A stretch of 10,106 nt of DNA from an uncultured Blautia sp. Lineage in GTDB: Bacteria > Bacillota > Clostridia > Lachnospirales > Lachnospiraceae. The position numbers were made by a program, and so were the translations under genes. Shown here in pieces: positions 6,583 to 10,106 of the stretch (the first letter of the stretch is position 1; each line of letters opens with the position of its first letter). Where the stretch lies: contig CAKRVX010000077.1 in NCBI GenBank assembly GCA_934409175.1, forward strand, positions 1-10,106. Reading direction: 5' to 3'. The notes beneath the pieces are model-generated. The model saw only the letters and a list, made by a program, of their open reading frames with translations. It was not told the origin of the DNA and did not search any database.

Positions 6583-8370
6583 TCAGATCGCGCGTGTAGC
6601 TTCCTTCAGCCACACTCTCTCATCTTCATCAAGATACGGAGAAATTTTTTCATATACCTGTGCATGATAGTTGTTAAGAAGTTCTCGCTCATGTGCAGTC
6701 ATCTGTTCCGGCACTACAGCGTCAAGGTCGAACGGTACCATAGTCAGGAATTCAAAGCACATGAACTGTCCATATTCTGTTTTTTCAGCTTTCCTGCATA
6801 CGATCAAGTTCTCATGACGGATTCCAAATCCGTCTTCTACATAGTATCCAGGCTCATCAGATGTAATCATCCCCTCTTCCAGAACTGCAGTGTTTCCCGG
6901 AACGATTTTCCAGCGGAAGTTATTTGGTCCTTCATGAACATTCAGCAGATAACCAACTCCATGTCCTGTTCCATGATTGAAATCCTTTCCCAGTTCCCAC
7001 AGTGGACCGCGTGCCAGACAATCCAAGTGTGCTCCTGTGCATCCATAACGGACTTTCGCATTTCCCAAATTCAGCATACCACGTAAAACTGCAGTAAAGT
7101 ATTTCTTCTCCTCATCCGTTACAGGTCCCATAACAATCGTACGTGTAGTATCTGTGGTTCCCTCATAATAGTTTCCGCCTGTATCTGCAAGCACAAAGCT
7201 TCTTGGTTCGATCGGAATATCTGTTTCAGGCGTTGCAAAATAATGGACAATTGCAGCATGGGTTCCATAGGAAATAATTGGATCAAAGCTATTGTCAATA
7301 AAATTTTCCTGCTGTGCACGGAAACTGTACAGTTTTTCTTCTGCACTTAATTCTGTCATTGGAATCTTACCTACATTCTTCTTCAGCCAGTAGATAAATT
7401 TCGTAAGTGCAACCCCATCTTTGATATGCGCAATACGCTCATTCTCCACTTCTACCGGATTCTTGATTGCTTTTGGAAGAAGTGTCAGGTTTTCTTCATC
7501 AAGAATCTTAACCTCAGCCGGAATATTGCTTACCAGACGACTGTTGGCTTTCTGCTTACAGAGAAGCACTGTCATATCTTTTGCAAATGTTTTTACATAT
7601 TGATAGATACTGTCATATGGAAGAAGTGTTATTCCATCCTTTGCCAGTGCATCCAGAACTTCTGCCGGAAACGCTTTCTCATTGGCAAACAGTTTGATCT
7701 CTTTCTGTGTCATTACCAGATAAGAAAGAACAACCGGACAGCAATGTACATCTCCGCCACGGATATTTAATAACCATGCAATATCATCCAGAGAAGTCAG
7801 TACAAATGCACCTGCTCCTTTTTCTTCCATTGCTTTACGGATTCTTGCAATTTTACCTGCACGGGATTCTCCTGTCCATTTGACATCCAGTTCCATTACC
7901 GGCTCACAGGAAAGCGCCGGACGATCTTCCCATATATCCCCTACCAGATCATGGTCTACGCTGAGAGACACACCGTTTTTATCAAGGATTTTCTCCAGTT
8001 CTAACGCTTCTTTTGCGCTGATCGTGCGTCCGTCAAATCCCAGACACATTCCCTGTGTCAGATTCTTTTCCAGAAATTCATGGACTGTCGGAACTTCCGG
8101 CTCCCCCATTTTAAATAAAGTAATTCCTGTTCCCTCCAGCTGATTCGCTGCCTGGATAAAATAACGTCCATCTGTCCATAACCCCGCCATATCCTGCATG
8201 ATCACTGCAGTACCTGCAGAACCATTAAATCCGGTGATATATTTTCTACATTTAAAATATTCACCTACATATTCAGATCCATGAAAATCATCCGTAGGAA
8301 TCAGATATGCATCAATGCCTGTTTCCTTCATGCGTACACGAAGTGCTGCTACTCTCTCTTTTACTGTCAT
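6583..8370 (-). CDS. Xaa-Pro aminopeptidase, three-domain M24B type
   Basis: Metalloprotease removing the N-terminal residue from peptides with proline in second position; probably cytosolic, as no signal peptide is seen. The 595-residue length and three-part build fit the long XPNPEP1-like class rather than the short bacterial PepP/PepQ. There are two creatinase-type N-terminal domains (about 1-140 and 165-300) and a pita-bread catalytic domain (about 315-535). A C-terminal extension (about 536-595) contains the EHR/HERELLNNYH-type tail. The five metal ligands are identifiable: Asp396 (LADTGG), Asp407 (TTDTTR), His470 (GTGHGVG), Glu506 (SDEPGYY) and Glu520 (IRHENL). His376 and His479 fit the substrate-proton-shuttle histidines. 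The start has AAAGG 9-10 nt upstream. It is monocistronic, converging on the folate operon, and likely serves peptide nutrition. Confidence 0.96.
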   Translation of the reverse strand: MTVKERVAALRVRMKETGIDAYLIPTDDFHGSEYVGEYFKCRKYITGFNGSAGTAVIMQDMAGLWTDGRYFIQAANQLEGTGITLFKMGEPEVPTVHEFLEKNLTQGMCLGFDGRTISAKEALELEKILDKNGVSLSVDHDLVGDIWEDRPALSCEPVMELDVKWTGESRAGKIARIRKAMEEKGAGAFVLTSLDDIAWLLNIRGGDVHCCPVVLSYLVMTQKEIKLFANEKAFPAEVLDALAKDGITLLPYDSIYQYVKTFAKDMTVLLCKQKANSRLVSNIPAEVKILDEENLTLLPKAIKNPVEVENERIAHIKDGVALTKFIYWLKKNVGKIPMTELSAEEKLYSFRAQQENFIDNSFDPIISYGTHAAIVHYFATPETDIPIEPRSFVLADTGGNYYEGTTDTTRTIVMGPVTDEEKKYFTAVLRGMLNLGNAKVRYGCTGAHLDCLARGPLWELGKDFNHGTGHGVGYLLNVHEGPNNFRWKIVPGNTAVLEEGMITSDEPGYYVEDGFGIRHENLIVCRKAEKTEYGQFMCFEFLTMVPFDLDAVVPEQMTAHERELLNNYHAQVYEKISPYLDEDERVWLKEATRAI

Positions 8371-8379
8371 TTGCTTTTA

Positions 8380-8384
8380 CCTTT
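8380..8384 (-). promoter_or_regulatory. Ribosome binding site of the Xaa-Pro aminopeptidase
   Basis: AAAGG on the - strand lies 9 nt before the ATG (8368-8370). Directly upstream on the - strand is GGCAGCAGCC (complement of 8387-8396), which can pair with an earlier part of the leader. Confidence 0.65.
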
Positions 8385-8424
8385 AAGGCTGCTGCCTGCA
8401 GTCTTTCCTATCTGCATATAATAT

Positions 8425-8460
8425 AAAAGGGCGGCCGCAAAAATATGCAGCAGCCCTTTT
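8425..8460 (-). terminator. Hairpin between larE and the aminopeptidase gene (terminator or attenuator)
   Basis: AAAAGGGC and GCCCTTTT form an 8-bp perfect stem around a 20-nt loop, followed on the - strand by TTTTATATTATAT. It is downstream of larE and could end its transcript. It also lies downstream of the aminopeptidase promoter, so it would sit inside that gene's leader. An alternative pairing of GGCTGCTGC (complement of 8447-8455) with GCAGCAGCC (complement of 8387-8395) excludes part of it. Confidence 0.55.
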
Positions 8461-8471
8461 CTCTATTTATC

Positions 8472-8500
8472 AGTGTAATAATATCGTGGATATTTGTCAA
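8472..8500 (-). promoter_or_regulatory. Sigma-A promoter for the Xaa-Pro aminopeptidase
   Basis: On the - strand TTGACA (complement of 8495-8500), a 17-bp spacer and TACACT (complement of 8472-8477). Perfect -35 and spacing with a fair -10. Transcription would begin near 8465, giving a leader of about 95 nt. Confidence 0.65.
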
Positions 8501-8521
8501 CTGATTTGTTTATCTTCATCA

Positions 8522-9337
8522 TTAATCTAATGTTTTCTTTTCAAGAGTCTCATTCATGCTTCCCATACGATATCCCAGAATATCCATAGTCACATAGGTA
8601 AATCCATACTCCTTAAATTTCTTCGCGATATCTTCGCGGACATTCTTCTCCAGAAGCTTTGGAAATTCCTCCGGCATGATTTCAATTCTTGCAAGTAATC
8701 CATGAATACGAACGCGAACCTGATGGAATCCATAGTCAAGTAAAAGCTGCTCTGCTTTCTCAACCATTCCAAGCTTCTCTTCACTGATCGTCTCGCCATA
8801 TACAAATCTGGAAGACAGACAGGCAAAGGACTGCTTATCCCAGGTTGGAAGTCCCAGTTCTTTGGAATACTCTCTGATCTCTGCTTTTGTCAGCTTCGCT
8901 TCTCTCAATGGACTCTTGACACCAAGCTCTTTCACAGCAATCAGACCTGGTCTGTAATCACCGTTATCATCCATATTGGAACCCTCTACAATATACTCAA
9001 TTCCATTTTCTTTTGCAATATCACCAATCTTCTCAAATAACTCTTTCTTGCATAAATAGCATCTGTTCGGCGGATTCTGTGCAAATCCATCAATCTCCAG
9101 TTCTTCAGACTGGCAGATCACATGCTTAATGCCTTCTTTCTCACAGAATGCTTTCGCTTCATTCAATTCTCTTTTCGGAAAAGAGCAGGACTGTGCTGTA
9201 ATCGCAATCGCCTTATCTCCTAGAACGTCATGTGCTACTTTTAATAAAAACGTAGAATCTACACCACTTGAAAACGCAACTGCTACGCTGCCAAGTTCTT
9301 TGAGATATTCTTTTAAATGTTCCATTTTATTTTCCAT
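8522..9337 (-). CDS. larE: LarE-like ATP-dependent sulfur transferase (PP-loop)
   Basis: Member of the LarE family, which adenylates and adds sulfur to the pyridinium dicarboxylate precursor of the nickel-pincer cofactor of lactate racemase-type enzymes. A PP-loop SSGVDS (23-28) binds ATP. The typical downstream segments GSNMDDNGDYRPG (119-131) and SPLREAKLTKAEIR (142-155) are present. Cysteines Cys93 and Cys96 (RCYLCK) and Cys173 (FACLSSRFVYG) make the three-Cys set reported for iron-sulfur-cluster LarE; Cys173 matches the single sacrificial Cys of the lactobacillar enzyme. The start at 9335-9337 is 9 nt from AGGAGG (complement of 9347-9352); an ATG at 9341-9343 is only 3 nt away and the frame extends further up without a site. 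Product is 271 residues. No larA, larB or larC is visible in the window, so the client enzyme is unknown. Confidence 0.88.
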   Translation of the reverse strand: MENKMEHLKEYLKELGSVAVAFSSGVDSTFLLKVAHDVLGDKAIAITAQSCSFPKRELNEAKAFCEKEGIKHVICQSEELEIDGFAQNPPNRCYLCKKELFEKIGDIAKENGIEYIVEGSNMDDNGDYRPGLIAVKELGVKSPLREAKLTKAEIREYSKELGLPTWDKQSFACLSSRFVYGETISEEKLGMVEKAEQLLLDYGFHQVRVRIHGLLARIEIMPEEFPKLLEKNVREDIAKKFKEYGFTYVTMDILGYRMGSMNETLEKKTLD

Positions 9338-9346
9338 GGTCATTAT

Positions 9347-9352
9347 CCTCCT
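9347..9352 (-). promoter_or_regulatory. Consensus Shine-Dalgarno deciding the larE start
   Basis: AGGAGG on the - strand sits 9 nt from the ATG at 9335-9337 and only 3 nt from the ATG at 9341-9343, favouring the former. Confidence 0.8.
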
Positions 9353-9475
9353 GTCAGTTCTTTTTATCTGATAAATAAAATTCATTCGCCTCGGTTTAAC
9401 TTATCTTTTATTTCTCTGTTTCACCATTACATGAATAATATGTTTGTTACCATGGCACTTTTATCTTTTCGACTA

Positions 9476-9506
9476 ATCATATCATTAAAGTAGGGTTTAA
9501 TGTCAA
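9476..9506 (-). promoter_or_regulatory. Candidate promoter for larE
   Basis: On the - strand TTGACA (complement of 9501-9506) is followed after 19 bp by an extended -10, TGA-TATGAT (TATGAT is the complement of 9476-9481). The spacer is long but the TGN extension compensates. This leaves an untranslated leader of about 130 nt in which I see no known riboswitch. Confidence 0.5.
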
Positions 9507-9540
9507 GAGTATTTTCTGCAATATTTCATTTAAAACCATA

Positions 9541-9568
9541 TTGACTTTAGCATATAATCTGCTATAAT
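9541..9568 (+). promoter_or_regulatory. Strong sigma-A promoter upstream of the MATE remnant
   Basis: TTGACT (9541-9546), a 16-bp spacer and a perfect TATAAT (9563-9568). It is divergent from the larE promoter about 35 bp away. A Shine-Dalgarno-like GGAGGGTG (9583-9590) follows, but no in-frame start codon lies behind it. Confidence 0.65.
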
Positions 9569-9589
9569 GCAAGTGCTCGTTCGGAGGGT

Positions 9590-9907
9590 GAATCATTCGC
9601 GGGAAATGTCTTCTATTCTCTCATGTATTTCGCAGTCCCTGTATTCTTTACCTTATTTCTGCAGGCACTATACGGAGGTGTGGACCTTTTAGTTGTAGGA
9701 CAGTTCGCAGATACCTCAGATGTATCCGGAGTTGCCACAGGAAGTATGCTGCTCCAGACAGTCACTAATATCATCACCGGCCTTTCCATGGGAATCACAG
9801 TCCTGGTAGGAGAAAAAATCGGCCAGAAGAAACCTCAGGAAGCCGGAAAGGCTATCGGGAGCGGAATCTGTCTGTTTGCCACTATAGTCAAAGATGCTTT
9901 TGAATAA
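9590..9907 (+). pseudogene. MATE-family efflux transporter remnant
   Basis: About 105 codons read as the N-terminal part of a MATE Na+/H+-coupled multidrug antiporter. GNVFYSLMYFAVPVFFTLF is the first helix, LYGGVDLLVVGQFAD the conserved helix-1/2 region, then GSMLLQTVTNIITGLSMGITVLVGEKIGQKKPQEAGKAIGSGICLFA the next helices and the loop between them. Intact family members have about 440-460 residues, so some three quarters is missing. Similarity stops abruptly near 9888 and the frame ends in unrelated KDAFE. The 5' end is also abnormal: the frame is open back through the promoter but has no ATG, GTG or TTG behind the GGAGGGTG; the first ATG (9623) lies within helix 1 and 32 nt away from it. 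A real promoter over a broken gene suggests recent decay or deletion. An assembly artefact is possible. Confidence 0.75.
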
Positions 9908-10041
9908 CAGGCTCCTGTAAGCTCATTATAGCGCTATTTTTATTTCTCGTAAACTAATATAAAGCGAATTAAATCTTATAAAAACAACACTTTGTTAGAG
10001 CCCGCTTGAAACAGCCAATGTAAGACCAACAACAGAACCTT
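9908..10041. other. Intergenic stretch with no recognised gene
   Basis: 134 bp of AT-rich sequence between the MATE remnant and the AraC tail. It contains a perfect palindrome ATAGCGCTAT followed by TTTTT near 9937-9950, too tight to be a good terminator. A weak - strand AACA/TGTT mini-hairpin followed by TTTTT (near 9983-9997) might end the AraC transcript. No MATE homology resumes here. Confidence 0.5.
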
Positions 10042-10106
10042 TTATGACAACATCTCTTTCACACAAATACTCCGATAATCACTCGGTGATATTTTATATC
10101 TTTCTT
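10042..10106 (-). CDS. C-terminal tail of an AraC-family regulator (partial)
   Basis: On the - strand 20 sense codons enter from beyond the window and end at TAA (complement of 10042-10044), reading ERYKISPSDYRSICVKEMLS. The F-K-x-x-Y-x-x-SPS-(D/E)-YR pattern is the hallmark end of AraC/XylS-type helix-turn-helix domains. Only the last residues are visible, so effector and targets are unknown. It runs convergently with the MATE remnant; AraC-type regulators often accompany MATE genes in related bacteria, so the two may have been a unit before the disruption. Confidence 0.55.
   Translation of the reverse strand, partial: ERYKISPSDYRSICVKEMLS

Noticed and set aside
6556..6585. Imperfect AT-rich inverted repeat at the aminopeptidase stop codon
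   Set aside because: Several mismatches and no GC content; the bidirectional terminator at 6468-6512 is a much better candidate.
8371..8465. T-box leader upstream of the aminopeptidase
   Set aside because: The leader is too short and lacks the GGGTGGNACCGCG box and specifier-loop features.
9606..9700. ATG at 9606 as start of a gene behind GGAGGGTG
   Set aside because: It is out of frame with the MATE homology and gives only a short peptide without recognisable features; at most it is evidence of a frameshift.
9995..10070. Short - strand frame overlapping the AraC tail (reads CERDVVIKGSVVGLTLAVSSGL)
   Set aside because: It is in a different frame from the AraC end, has no start with a ribosome site in the window and no recognised family.
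1..10106. CRISPR arrays, tRNA, rRNA or complete insertion sequences
   Set aside because: No regularly spaced repeats, no tRNA-like cloverleaf or rRNA signature, and no transposase frame were found on reading both strands.

Overview
The window looks like chromosomal DNA from a gut-type Firmicute, most likely a Lachnospiraceae relative (Blautia/Dorea/Ruminococcus-like). This is an inference from protein sequence style, moderate GC, GGAGG-type ribosome binding sites, a folate (THF) riboswitch upstream of folE, a fused FolB-FolK, and AraC/MATE genes of the kind common in these genomes. No database search was possible.

Layout. (1) Bases 1-3185, + strand: two ATGA-overlapping half-transporters forming a heterodimeric ABC exporter. 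The first lacks its N-terminus because the window starts inside it. The first has a degenerate Walker B/H-loop and the second a degenerate signature motif, the classic asymmetric-site arrangement. (2) Bases 3186-3567: a long leader with candidate promoters, a tetrahydrofolate-riboswitch-like aptamer and a tall intrinsic terminator just before folE. (3) Bases 3568-6378, + strand: a folate operon, folE - HD-domain protein - folP - folB/folK fusion, closed by a strong, probably bidirectional terminator at about 6471-6512. (4) Bases 6583-8370, - strand: a three-domain Xaa-Pro aminopeptidase with its own sigma-A promoter and a structured leader. (5) Bases 8522-9337, - strand: a LarE-like PP-loop sulfur transferase with a CxxC plus a third Cys. 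(6) Bases 9541-10106: a strong + promoter followed by a damaged MATE efflux gene lacking a usable start and about three quarters of its body, then the C-terminal tail of an AraC-type regulator on the - strand running off the window.

How the parts work together. FolE makes dihydroneopterin triphosphate, FolB and FolK process the pterin, and FolP joins it to p-aminobenzoate. The riboswitch would shut the operon off when reduced folate is abundant. No recognisable dihydroneopterin-triphosphate pyrophosphatase is present; the HD-domain metallohydrolase between folE and folP sits where that activity is needed and is the most interesting functional candidate here. The aminopeptidase and larE appear to be separate transcription units. 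The right end looks like a genomic scar.
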